NCBI RefSeq assembly: GCF_007556755.1 | Contig: NZ_VJOO01000003.1 | Span: 124,001-188,000, forward strand | Reading direction: 5' to 3' | Length of the DNA stretch: 64,000 bases | DNA from: Tepidimonas fonticaldi | GTDB taxonomy: Bacteria; Pseudomonadota; Gammaproteobacteria; Burkholderiales; Burkholderiaceae_C | Shown: piece by piece, positions 10,042 through 19,507 of the stretch | Layout of the letters: the number at the start of each line of letters is the position of its first letter | Numbering within the stretch: the first letter of the stretch is position 1 | Translations under genes and position numbers: made by a program | Notes under the pieces: generated by a model | Databases searched by the model: none | What the model saw: the letters and a program-made list of their open reading frames with translations, nothing else | What the model was told of the DNA's origin: nothing

Positions 10042-11208
10042 ATGACCAAGACCTACGACGTGGCGATCCTGGGAGGCGGCATCGTCGGCCGCACGCTGGC
10101 GCTGCTGCTGGCGCGCGAGCGCCTGCGCGTCGCGCTGGTCGAGCGCCCCCCCGCGGGCGGGGCGACGGCGCCGGACATCCGCGCCTACGCCCTCAACGCC
10201 GCCTCGCGCGCGCTGTTGGAATCGGTGCGTGCCTGGCCAAACGAGGGGGACACCGTCACGCCCGTGCGGCACATGTGGGTGGCGGATGCCGACCCGATCC
10301 CCGACGCGGACGGCATCGACGCCGCGGCCGCCGTGCGCTTCGATGCCGACACGGCGGCGCCCCACCCGCTGGCGTGGATCGTCGATGTGCCCGCGCTGGA
10401 AGCGACGCTGGCGCAGGCGGTGGCCTTCCAGCCGGGCATCGAACGGCTGACCGACGACGGCGGGGTGCGACCCAAAGCCGCCCTCACCGTCGTCTGCGAA
10501 GGGCGCCGCAGCGCCACCCGGGCGGCCGAAGGATTGGCCTACGACAGACGCCCCTACCCCCACACCGCCATCGCGGCACGGCTGCACTGCGAGCGCCCCC
10601 ATGGCGCGGTGGCGCGGCAATGGTTCTGCGGGGACAGCATCCTGGCACTGCTGCCCATGGGGGGAACCGAGGGGCAGACGGTGGCCCTGGTGTGGTCGGT
10701 GCCCCACGCCCGCGCGGCCGACCTGCTGGCGCTGCCACCCGACGCCTTTGCCCAGGCGGTGCAGCAGGCGTGCGCGGCGGCCCTGGGCCCCATGCGCACG
10801 CTGGGCCAGCCGGCGGGCTGGCCGCTGGAGCTGTCGATCGCCCGCCCCTGGGTGCGTCCGGGGCTGGCGCTCGCGGGGGATGCCGCCCACGCCATGCATC
10901 CACTGGCGGGCCAGGGCCTCAACGTCGGACTCGGCGACGTGGCCGAGCTGGCGCGCGTGCTGCGCGAGCGCGAGTACTGGCGCCCGCTGGGCGACCTGCG
11001 CCTGCTGCGCCGCTATGAGCGCGCCCGCGCCGCCCCCGTGTCCGCCATGCAAACCGCCACCGACACCCTGTACGGCCTGTTCGGCAGCCCCGACGCACGA
11101 CTGGCCGCGCTGCGTCGCTGGGGGCTGCGCGCGGTGGACCAGCTGGAACCGATCAAACACTGGTTCATCCAACAGGCAGCCGGCCAGCCCGTCACGCCCC
11201 ACCCTTGA
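10042..11208 (+). CDS. UbiH/COQ6-family FAD-dependent monooxygenase
   Basis: 388-residue class A flavin monooxygenase of the ubiquinone hydroxylase family. It shows the N-terminal Rossmann motif LGGGIVGRTLALLL with an acidic ribose-binding end (ALVERP), the mid-chain CEGRRSATR segment matching the DG motif, and the C-terminal FAD motif LAGDAAHAMHPLAGQGLNVG, near perfect for the family. It probably hydroxylates the ubiquinone ring, but which position (UbiH, UbiF or UbiM type) cannot be decided from sequence alone. It stands 40 bases before dsbC. A TACAAT box at 10030-10035 ends only six bases before the ATG and no Shine-Dalgarno is visible, so the message may be nearly leaderless. Confidence 0.88.
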   Translation: MTKTYDVAILGGGIVGRTLALLLARERLRVALVERPPAGGATAPDIRAYALNAASRALLESVRAWPNEGDTVTPVRHMWVADADPIPDADGIDAAAAVRFDADTAAPHPLAWIVDVPALEATLAQAVAFQPGIERLTDDGGVRPKAALTVVCEGRRSATRAAEGLAYDRRPYPHTAIAARLHCERPHGAVARQWFCGDSILALLPMGGTEGQTVALVWSVPHARAADLLALPPDAFAQAVQQACAAALGPMRTLGQPAGWPLELSIARPWVRPGLALAGDAAHAMHPLAGQGLNVGLGDVAELARVLREREYWRPLGDLRLLRRYERARAAPVSAMQTATDTLYGLFGSPDARLAALRRWGLRAVDQLEPIKHWFIQQAAGQPVTPHP

Positions 11209-11248
11209 TGGCCCCACCCGGGCCACCCCTTTCTTGCCGAGACCTCAC

Positions 11249-12010
11249 ATGACCCGTTCTGCCCTGCCCGTCCTGCCCGCGGTGCGTCGCCTCACGCTGG
11301 GCCTGGTGGGCGCTGCGCTGCTGGCCACCGCTGCCCACGCCAACGAAGCCGTCATCCGCAAAAACCTCAGCGAGCGCCTGCCCAACCTGCCGCGCATCGA
11401 CGAGGTGCGCCCCACCCCCATGCGCGGCCTGTTCGAGATCCGCATCAACGGCACGGACATCCTCTACACCGATGCCGAAGGCAATTACCTGATCCAGGGC
11501 GCCCTCATCGACACGAAGGCGCGCGTCAACCTGACCGACGAACGGCTGGAGAAGCTCACCGCCATCGCCTTCGACGAACTGCCGCTGAAGGACGCCTTTA
11601 CCGTGGTGCGCGGCAACGGGCAGCGCAAGCTCGCCGTGTTTGCCGACCCCAACTGCGGATTCTGCAAACGCTTCGAGCGGGATCTGGCCAAGCTGGACAA
11701 CGTCACCATCCACACCTTCCTCTACCCCGTGCTGGGCAAGGATTCGGAGCAAAAATCCCGCGCGATCTGGTGCGCGCGCGACCGCAACAAGGCCTGGGAC
11801 GACTGGATGCAGCGCGGCGTGACCCCGCCCGAGCCCAAGGCCGACGCCAAGTGCGACACCACGGCCCTGGAGCGCAACATCGCCTTCGGCCAGAAGTACC
11901 GCATCACCGGCACCCCGACCACCATCCTGGCCAATGGCACGCGCCTGCCGGGCGCGGTGGGGCTGGACCGCCTGGAGCCGCTGCTGGCCCAAAGCGGCGG
12001 CGCCAAATGA
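11249..12010 (+). CDS. dsbC: Periplasmic disulfide isomerase DsbC
   Basis: 253-residue thiol:disulfide interchange protein that reshuffles wrong disulfides in the periplasm, kept reduced by DsbD. A signal peptide ends near TAAHA|NEA (residue ~31); a dimerisation domain follows (about 32-110); the thioredoxin-fold domain carries the active site CGFC (C136-C139, context DPNCGFCKRFE) and the cis-Pro loop TGTPTTI. CGFC rather than CGYC is common in betaproteobacteria. A second cysteine pair (IWCA...AKCDTT) matches the structural disulfide. The start is the first ATG after the monooxygenase. The stop overlaps the start of the M61 peptidase (ATGA). Confidence 0.96.
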   Translation: MTRSALPVLPAVRRLTLGLVGAALLATAAHANEAVIRKNLSERLPNLPRIDEVRPTPMRGLFEIRINGTDILYTDAEGNYLIQGALIDTKARVNLTDERLEKLTAIAFDELPLKDAFTVVRGNGQRKLAVFADPNCGFCKRFERDLAKLDNVTIHTFLYPVLGKDSEQKSRAIWCARDRNKAWDDWMQRGVTPPEPKADAKCDTTALERNIAFGQKYRITGTPTTILANGTRLPGAVGLDRLEPLLAQSGGAK

Positions 12011-13917
12011 CCCCTCGCTGCCCCGCCCCGGCCCGCCACCTCGGCCCGCCGGCGGCGCTGCGCTACACCGTCGAGGTGGCCGATGTCCACGCCCACCTGT
12101 GGCGGGTCACGTTGGCGATCGACCGCCCCGCGCCGCGGCAGCGCGTCAGCCTGCCGGTGTGGATTCCGGGCAGCTACCTGGTGCGGGAGTTTGCCCAGCA
12201 CCTGCAGCGCCTGCAAGCGGCGGTGGATGGGCATCCGGTACCCCTGCGCGCGCTGGACAAAAACACCTGGCAAGCCGAGTTGGACGCGGAGGCCGCCGCC
12301 CGCACGCTGACCTTGCAGTACGAGGTTTATGCCTTCGACCCCTCGGTGCGCGCCGCCTACCTGGATGCGCGGCGGGGCTTTTTCAACGCCACCAGCCTGT
12401 GCCTGCGCGTCCATGGGCGCGAAGACGAACCGCACGCCCTGACGCTGGCCGGCAGCGACGCCACCCGCGGCTGGCGCGTGGCCACGGCGTTGCGCCCCTG
12501 GGCCCCGGCTGCGGGTACGCGGCCGCGGAGGGCCCCAGGCTGGCGCTGGGCCGCCGGAGACGGCTTTGGCACCTACCTGGCCACGGATTACGACGAACTG
12601 GCCGACAGCCCCGTGGAAATGGGCGACTTCTGGTGCGGCGACGTCGTGGTGCGGGGGGTGCCCCATCGCTTCGTCGTCAGTGGCGCGGTGGCCGGCTTCG
12701 ACGGCGAGCGGCTGCTGCGCGACACCGCGCAGGTGTGCGAGGCCGCCATGGCCCTGTGGCACGGGCCCGACGGCGCGCCCCCGATCGACCGCTACCTGTT
12801 TTTGCTCAACGCCACGCAGGACGGCTATGGCGGTCTGGAACACCGCCACTCGACCGCGCTGGTCTGCGCCCGCACCGACCTGCCCCTGCAGCCGCTGCCC
12901 GGCCCGCGGGCGCCGGACCAGGCGCCTGCGCCGCTGCGCGCGGGCGACGGCTACACCACGCTGCTGGGGCTGATCAGCCACGAATATTTCCACACCTGGA
13001 ACGTCAAGCGGCTGCGCCCGCGGGAGTTCACCCGCTACGACTACGACCGCGAGAACCCGACCGAGCTGCTGTGGTTCTTCGAGGGCTTCACCAGCTACTA
13101 CGACGACCTGCTGCTGCTGCGCGCGGGGCTGATCGACCAAGCCACCCATTTGCAGTTGCTGGCCAAGTCCATCAACCATGTGCTGCAAACCCCGGGGCGG
13201 CAGGTACAGAGCGTGGCGCAGGCCAGTTGGGACGCCTGGATCAAGTACTACCGGGTGCAGGAGAACACGCCCAACGCGACCGTCAGCTACTACGCCAAAG
13301 GCGCCCTGGTGGCCCTGTGCCTGGATCTGACGCTGCGCATAGAGGGGCGAACCACCCTGGACGACGTGATGCGTGCGCTGTGGCAGCGCTGCGCGGGTGG
13401 GCCCATGCGCGAGGCGGACCTGCGCGCCGTGCTGCGCCGCCTGGCCGGCCGCGATCTGGGTGCCGAACTGGACGCCTGGGTGCACGGCACCGACGAGTTG
13501 CCCCTGCGCCCTCTGCTGGAGCGGCATGGCGTGCGCTGGATCGAGGAGCGCGCGCCCTTGGCGCAACAGCTCGGTCTGCGCGTGGACGAGGCCAGCGGCA
13601 TCCGCCTGCGCAACGTGCTGCGGGGCGGGGCGGCCGAGGCAGCCGGCCTGGCCGCCGGAGACGAATGGCTGGCCGTGGAACGCGCGGGTGAAATCTGGCG
13701 CGTGCGACGGCTGGACGACGTGGCCCTGCATGCCCGCGGGCTGACCGCGGACGAACCCCTGGTGTGCTGGGTGGCCCGCGATGGCCGCGTGCTGCGCTGC
13801 CCGCTCCAGTGGCCGGCGCCAGCCACCACCGTGCAGCTGCAGCCCGCCCCGGCCGAGGCCCGGGCCGACCTCACTCCCCGCGAAACTGCGGCGCGCGCTT
13901 CTGCAGGAAGGCCGTGA
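12007..13917 (+). CDS. M61-family metallopeptidase with PDZ domain
   Basis: 636-residue homologue of the M61 glycyl aminopeptidases. The N-terminal beta domain starts YTVEVADVHAHLW and contains the family hallmark VWIPGSYLVREF. The zinc site is HEYFH at about residues 325-329 with the third ligand Glu at ~359 (FFEGFTSYYDD). A PDZ domain occupies about 520-600 (LRNVLRGGAAEAAGL). No signal peptide is evident, so it is probably cytoplasmic. Its ATG overlaps the dsbC stop, suggesting coupling. The last ~16 codons run over the 3' end of the opposite-strand paaG gene; that tail looks non-conserved and may be a read-through extension. Specificity unknown. Confidence 0.9.
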   Translation: MTPRCPAPARHLGPPAALRYTVEVADVHAHLWRVTLAIDRPAPRQRVSLPVWIPGSYLVREFAQHLQRLQAAVDGHPVPLRALDKNTWQAELDAEAAARTLTLQYEVYAFDPSVRAAYLDARRGFFNATSLCLRVHGREDEPHALTLAGSDATRGWRVATALRPWAPAAGTRPRRAPGWRWAAGDGFGTYLATDYDELADSPVEMGDFWCGDVVVRGVPHRFVVSGAVAGFDGERLLRDTAQVCEAAMALWHGPDGAPPIDRYLFLLNATQDGYGGLEHRHSTALVCARTDLPLQPLPGPRAPDQAPAPLRAGDGYTTLLGLISHEYFHTWNVKRLRPREFTRYDYDRENPTELLWFFEGFTSYYDDLLLLRAGLIDQATHLQLLAKSINHVLQTPGRQVQSVAQASWDAWIKYYRVQENTPNATVSYYAKGALVALCLDLTLRIEGRTTLDDVMRALWQRCAGGPMREADLRAVLRRLAGRDLGAELDAWVHGTDELPLRPLLERHGVRWIEERAPLAQQLGLRVDEASGIRLRNVLRGGAAEAAGLAAGDEWLAVERAGEIWRVRRLDDVALHARGLTADEPLVCWVARDGRVLRCPLQWPAPATTVQLQPAPAEARADLTPRETAARASAGRP

Positions 13918-14689
13918 CGCCCTCCACGTAATCGTGGCTGCGGCCCAGCGCGGCCTGGCAATCGCGCTCGGCGTCGAGCTGCTGTTCGAACGAGCGCTGC
14001 AGCGCACCGCGCAGCAGGTGCCGCGTGCTCACCAGCGCCCGCGTCGGCATGGCGGCCAGGCGTTCCGCCATCGCCAGCGCCGCCGCCAGGGGATCGTCGG
14101 CTACCGACCAGATCAGCCCCCAATCGCGCGCCTGCTCCGCCGGCAGCTTGTCGCCCAACATGGCCAGGGCCATGGCCCGCGCCAGCCCCAAGCGCTCCAC
14201 CGTCAGCCAGCTCCCGCCCGCGTCGGGAATCAGCCCGATCTTGCTGAACGCCTGCACGAAGCTGGCGCCGGGGGCGGCAATGGCGATGTCGCACGTCAGC
14301 GCCAGGGATACGCCAGCCCCGGCCGCCACCCCATTGACCGCCGCCACCGTGGGCACGCGCAACTGCATCAGCGCGCGTGCACTGGGGTTGAAGCAGGTCT
14401 CGATGATCGGTCCGGGGTTGGCGCGTTCCAGCATGTCGGGGCCGGGGGAGAAGTCCAGCTCCGACAGGTCCAGCCCGGCGCAAAAGCCGCGTCCGGCGCC
14501 GGTCAGCACCAGGGCTCGGATGCCGCGGTCGGCCTCCACGTCGGCCAGCGCGCGCTGAAACGCCTGGTGCATGGTGCGGGTAAAGCTGTTGAGCGCCTGG
14601 GGGCGGTTGAGCGTGAGCACGGCCACCGCGCCGCGGCGCTCGAACAGAATCTCGTCGGCCCCCGGCGCGGCCGCTGGTTGCTGGGTCAT
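13871..14689 (-). CDS. paaG: 2-(1,2-epoxy-1,2-dihydrophenyl)acetyl-CoA isomerase (PaaG-type crotonase)
   Basis: 272-residue crotonase-fold enzyme. In phenylacetate breakdown PaaG converts ring-1,2-epoxyphenylacetyl-CoA to the oxepin-CoA. The diagnostic stretch GLIPDAGGSW carries the catalytic Asp in place of the second Glu of hydratases; LALLGDxLxAEQA-like (MLGDKLPAEQARDWGLIW) and the C-terminal GRSHDYVEGVTAFLQKRAPQF also match PaaG closely. Start ATG 14687-14689 has a good AGGAG site; the upstream in-frame ATG lacks one. The rest of the paa pathway is not in the window, so it may instead serve a generic beta-oxidation isomerase role. It overlaps the M61 gene by 47 bases tail to tail. Confidence 0.82.
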   Translation of the reverse strand: MTQQPAAAPGADEILFERRGAVAVLTLNRPQALNSFTRTMHQAFQRALADVEADRGIRALVLTGAGRGFCAGLDLSELDFSPGPDMLERANPGPIIETCFNPSARALMQLRVPTVAAVNGVAAGAGVSLALTCDIAIAAPGASFVQAFSKIGLIPDAGGSWLTVERLGLARAMALAMLGDKLPAEQARDWGLIWSVADDPLAAALAMAERLAAMPTRALVSTRHLLRGALQRSFEQQLDAERDCQAALGRSHDYVEGVTAFLQKRAPQFRGE

Positions 14690-14872
14690 GGGGAGTCTCC
14701 TCTGGCTCGGGAACGGGCGGCCAGCCATGCCGCCGCGATGCACGAATCGTAACCCGCCCGGGCGGCCGGCCATGGCCTCCGCCACCGCCGGTGCGGCGCC
14801 GCCGGGACGCTATAGTCGGCGGTGGTCACCGACGCACGACCCCATTCTTGACGCCCGTCCGAGGAAACCCGC

Positions 14873-15664
14873 ATGAGCGAGACATCCCCCCTGTACGAAA
14901 CCCTGCTCACCCGCACCGAAGGGCCGGTTGGCATCATCGCCTTGAACCGCCCCAAACAGCTCAACGCCCTGAACGACCAGCTCATGAACGAGCTGGGCGC
15001 CGCGCTCAAGGCCTTCGACGCCGACGATGCGATCGGCTGCATCGTGCTGACGGGCAACGAGAAGGCCTTTGCCGCCGGCGCCGACATTGCCGCCATGGCG
15101 CGCTACACCTTCTCGGACGTCTACCGCACCGAATACATCACCCGCAACTGGGAGGCGCTGCGCCACGTGCGCAAGCCCGTCATCGCGGCGGTGGCCGGCT
15201 TCGCGCTGGGCGGCGGCTGCGAGGTGGCGATGATGTGCGACATCATCATCGCGGCTGACAACGCCAAGTTTGGCCAACCGGAGGTGAAGATCGGTGTCAT
15301 CCCCGGCGCTGGTGGCACCCAGCGGCTGCCGCGCGCGATTGGCAAAGCCAAGGCCATGGACATGGCGCTGACCGGGCGCATGATGGACGCGGCCGAGGCC
15401 GAGCGCGCCGGCCTGGTCAGCCGGGTGGTGCCGCTGGACAAGCTGATGGACGAGGCGCTGGCCGTCGCGCTGTCCATCGCCGCGTTGCCGCGGCTGGCGG
15501 TGCTGGCCGCCAAGGAAGCGGTCAACCGCGCCTTCGAGGGCCCGCTGGCCGACGGCCTGATGTACGAGCGTCGGCTGTTCCACGCGATGTTTGCCACCGA
15601 GGACCAAAAGGAAGGCATGGCCGCCTTCCTGGACAAGCGCGCGCCGAACTTTCAGCACCGCTGA
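14873..15664 (+). CDS. Enoyl-CoA hydratase (crotonase, PaaF/FadB-like)
   Basis: 263-residue short-chain enoyl-CoA hydratase adding water across the 2,3 double bond of enoyl-CoA. The two catalytic glutamates are present: [11 protein letters not shown] and [20 protein letters not shown]. The oxyanion-hole segment [11 protein letters not shown] is canonical, and the C-terminus ends in [15 protein letters not shown] site before the ATG. It is divergent from paaG with 183 bases between, in which TATAGT at 14811-14816 is a possible -10. Together the pair suggests phenylacetate or other aromatic/fatty acyl-CoA degradation, but paaF identity is not certain. Confidence 0.92.
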   Translation: MSETSPLYETLLTRTEGPVGIIALNRPKQLNALNDQLMNELGAALKAFDADDAIGCIVLTGNEKAFAAGADIAAMARYTFSDVYRTEYITRNWEALRHVRKPVIAAVAGFALGGGCEVAMMCDIIIAADNAKFGQPEVKIGVIPGAGGTQRLPRAIGKAKAMDMALTGRMMDAAEAERAGLVSRVVPLDKLMDEALAVALSIAALPRLAVLAAKEAVNRAFEGPLADGLMYERRLFHAMFATEDQKEGMAAFLDKRAPNFQHR

Positions 15665-15741
15665 CCGGCCGGGACCTGCGCGCCCCCGACACGTGCCCAG
15701 CCGGGGCATCAGCCCTGGTCAGGTCCGGCGCGGAATTTGGC

Positions 15742-15747
15742 TATAAT
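15742..15747 (+). promoter_or_regulatory. -10 box of tRNA-Met
   Basis: Perfect TATAAT ending 13 bases before the tRNA 5' end. No convincing -35; TGGTCA at 15716-15721 would leave a 20-base spacer. Confidence 0.55.
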
Positions 15748-15760
15748 CACGGCTTCGAAT

Positions 15761-15837
<77 letters not shown>

Positions 15838-15853
15838 AATCAATCAACGACTT

Positions 15854-15878
15854 AGCCCGCCAGTGAGCGGGCTTTTTT
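15854..15878 (+). terminator. Rho-independent terminator of tRNA-Met
   Basis: Stem AGCCCGC/GCGGGCT with loop CAGTGA, followed by a run of T. Stem and preceding GACTT are the same as in the terminator at 7817. Confidence 0.88.
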
Positions 15879-15986
15879 GTTGCTCGACCAGCCTTCCGTC
15901 GCCACGGTGTCGCCAAGAGCAGCCACAGTGCACGACCCGCCATCGGCTACCATCGGACGGGTTGTCAATCGCCCCCCGACATCGCC

Positions 15987-16316
15987 ATGGACGACGCGCT
16001 GATCGCGGTATTCACGACGCTGCCCGACGAGGAGGGTGCCCGCGCGCTGGCACAGGCTTTGGTGCGCGCGCGGCTGGCAGCCTGCGTGCAGCTGCACGCC
16101 ATCGCCAGCGTCTATGAGTGGAACGGCGCTGTGCAGAACGAAGCCGAGTGGCGGCTGCTGGCCAAGGCGCGCGCGGCCGACTGGCCGGCGCTGCGCGACT
16201 TCATCGCCGCGCACCACCCCTACCAATTGCCCGCCATCTGGCACACACCCATCGAGGCCAGCGAGGGCTATATGGACTGGGTTCGGCACCAGACGGCGCG
16301 ACCGCCGTCGGCGTGA
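15987..16316 (+). CDS. cutA: Divalent cation tolerance protein CutA
   Basis: 109-residue trimeric CutA1-family protein, a small cytoplasmic protein linked to copper/divalent metal tolerance though its mechanism is unclear. Family motifs: VFTTLPDEEGARALAQALVRARLAACVQ at the N-terminus, then the YEWNGAVQNEAEW segment (usual form Y.W.G.i...E...) and HPYQLPAIW near the C-terminus. Length is typical. It lies directly upstream of groES but 60 bases from the groE promoter, so it is probably transcribed separately. Confidence 0.94.
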   Translation: MDDALIAVFTTLPDEEGARALAQALVRARLAACVQLHAIASVYEWNGAVQNEAEWRLLAKARAADWPALRDFIAAHHPYQLPAIWHTPIEASEGYMDWVRHQTARPPSA

Positions 16317-16350
16317 TGCCCTTGCCGGGTCACGGGCACCACCCGAGCCC

Positions 16351-16380
16351 CTTGAAAACCGTTTCCGCAGCCCTTATCAT
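16351..16380 (+). promoter_or_regulatory. groESL promoter (sigma-70 with overlapping sigma-32-like match)
   Basis: TTGAAA at 16352-16357, exactly 17 bases, then TATCAT at 16375-16380: a good housekeeping promoter. The same stretch reads CTTGAAA then 13 bases then CCCTTATCA, a reasonable heat-shock (sigma-32) match. The -10 is overlapped by the CIRCE operator, so repressor binding would block it. Confidence 0.75.
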
Positions 16381-16406
16381 TAGCACTCGTCGGCAGTGAG
16401 TGCTAA
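16380..16406 (+). promoter_or_regulatory. CIRCE operator (HrcA binding site)
   Basis: Perfect consensus TTAGCACTC, nine bases, GAGTGCTAA. CIRCE is the operator of the HrcA repressor, whose folding depends on GroEL, giving feedback control of chaperonin level. Located 58 bases before the groES start. hrcA itself is not in the window. Confidence 0.97.
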
Positions 16407-16463
16407 CAGCACCCTCCGCCGTCTCCTTCTCACATTCTCATCGTCCTTTCGACAGGAGATCGC

Positions 16464-16754
16464 ATGAAACTTCGTCCTCTCGCCGATCGCGTGATCGTCA
16501 AGCGCCTGGAAAACGAGACCAAGACCGCCTCGGGCATCGTGATCCCGGACAACGCCGCCGAGAAGCCCGATCAAGGCGAAGTGCTGGCCGTCGGTCCCGG
16601 CAAGACCAACGACAAGGGCGAAACCAAGCCGCTGAGCGTCAAGGTCGGCGACCGTGTGCTGTTCGGCAAGTACAGCGGCCAGACCGTCAAGGTCGACGGC
16701 GAAGAGCTGCTGGTCATGAAGGAAGACGACCTGTTCGCCGTCGTCGAGAAGTGA
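16464..16754 (+). CDS. groES: Co-chaperonin GroES (Hsp10)
   Basis: 96-residue heptameric lid of the GroEL folding chamber. Begins [16 protein letters not shown] and contains the mobile loop region [23 protein letters not shown] that contacts GroEL; ends [16 protein letters not shown] ribosome site seven bases upstream. First gene of the CIRCE-controlled groES-groEL operon. Confidence 0.99.
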   Translation: MKLRPLADRVIVKRLENETKTASGIVIPDNAAEKPDQGEVLAVGPGKTNDKGETKPLSVKVGDRVLFGKYSGQTVKVDGEELLVMKEDDLFAVVEK

Positions 16755-16810
16755 CCCCGACCGACACCGGTCTGACAACGCTCACCTCCCCTATTCGCAA
16801 AGGAAACTGA

Positions 16811-18448
<1,638 letters not shown>

Positions 18449-18480
18449 TCGGCCAGCCCAGTCGTCTACGCTCTGCATGA

Positions 18481-18512
18481 AGCCCGCCAAGCACCGCTTG
18501 GCGGGCTTTTTT
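18481..18512 (+). terminator. Rho-independent terminator of groESL
   Basis: Perfect 12-bp stem AGCCCGCCAAGC/GCTTGGCGGGCT with a three-base loop and six T. It separates groEL from the convergent lipoprotein gene, whose stop starts four bases later. Confidence 0.95.
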
Positions 18513-18515
18513 CAT

Positions 18516-19451
18516 TCATGGCCCGGCGATGGCGCGGGACAGGCTGGCGTTGGGCGGGCTGCCGTTGGGAATCAGCGCGCGGATGTCGCGCTCGTAGGCC
18601 TGCAACTGGCTGGCGGCCCGGGCCCGCTGCTCTGGGGTGGCCTGGGCGTGCCAGTCGGCCAGCCAGCTACAGCCCTCAACCCATACGGCCGCCTGATGCG
18701 CGGCCAGCACCGGGTCGGGCGATTGCCAGGTCCGCGCCCACAGGGCACGCACCTCCGCGACGGCAACGTCGGGGGCTTGGCCGCGCAGGCGACGGGCCGT
18801 TTCCAGCCAGTCGTTCTGGCGGCGCTGCCGCTCCGCCCAGGCCCGGTCGGGGCGGGGGTCGACGGCCCGCAGGCGCTCGCGCAACCAGCGGCGCTGGGTC
18901 TCGTCGAGGCGGCCGTAGAACATCTCCAAACGCTCGCGGGTTCGGCTCAGGCGCACGCCCCGATCGATGTCGGACTCCCCCCAGTCGCGGCGCCATTCCC
19001 GGTCACCTTCCGCCAGGCGCTCGCGCCAGTGGGCCAGTTGGGCATCGGTCAGGGTGGGCAGCCAATGGGCCAGATCGTCGACCGTGCGGTCGGCGGCCTG
19101 GCGCAGCAGAGCGCGCACCGCGTCGGCCTCGCGGCAAACGGTGTCGGCGTCGAGGGGGCCGATCACCAGGGTCTGCCAGCGCCGCAACAGGGCGGCAATG
19201 GCGGGGAGCTGCTCGCGGCGGTGCCATTGGTGCCAGCGGCGGGTGGCCTCGTCCAGCCCCTGGCGCTGGGGGGCATCCAGGTCCCACAAGCTGTCCAGCC
19301 GCCACATCACCACGGTGGGCAGCCGGTTGTAGGCCAGACCGATCACGCTGCATCCGGCGGCCGCCACGGCCACGACGCCCACCGCCACCCAACGCCCCAT
19401 GGCGCGCCAGCGGTGCGGCGGCGCAGGGCGCGGCGGTTGCGGGGCGTGCAT
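18516..19451 (-). CDS. DUF6279-type lipoprotein
   Basis: 311 residues. N-terminal Arg/Pro-rich leader, hydrophobic stretch WVAVGVVAVAAAGC with a lipobox Cys at about residue 34, then a mainly helical, Arg/Trp-rich body beginning YNRLPTVVMWRLDSLWDLDA, typical of DUF6279 proteins of Burkholderiales. Function of the family is unknown. An inner start (MGRWVAV, 17 residues later) would give a more usual lipoprotein signal length and is possible. It is 56 bases downstream of the acyl-CoA dehydrogenase gene on the same strand. Confidence 0.75.
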   Translation of the reverse strand: MHAPQPPRPAPPHRWRAMGRWVAVGVVAVAAAGCSVIGLAYNRLPTVVMWRLDSLWDLDAPQRQGLDEATRRWHQWHRREQLPAIAALLRRWQTLVIGPLDADTVCREADAVRALLRQAADRTVDDLAHWLPTLTDAQLAHWRERLAEGDREWRRDWGESDIDRGVRLSRTRERLEMFYGRLDETQRRWLRERLRAVDPRPDRAWAERQRRQNDWLETARRLRGQAPDVAVAEVRALWARTWQSPDPVLAAHQAAVWVEGCSWLADWHAQATPEQRARAASQLQAYERDIRALIPNGSPPNASLSRAIAGP

Positions 19452-19507
19452 GGCGGGTGGATCGCGGTGCGCGGAACAGGGTTCCGGGGCGGCCCGCCCC
19501 GGGACGG

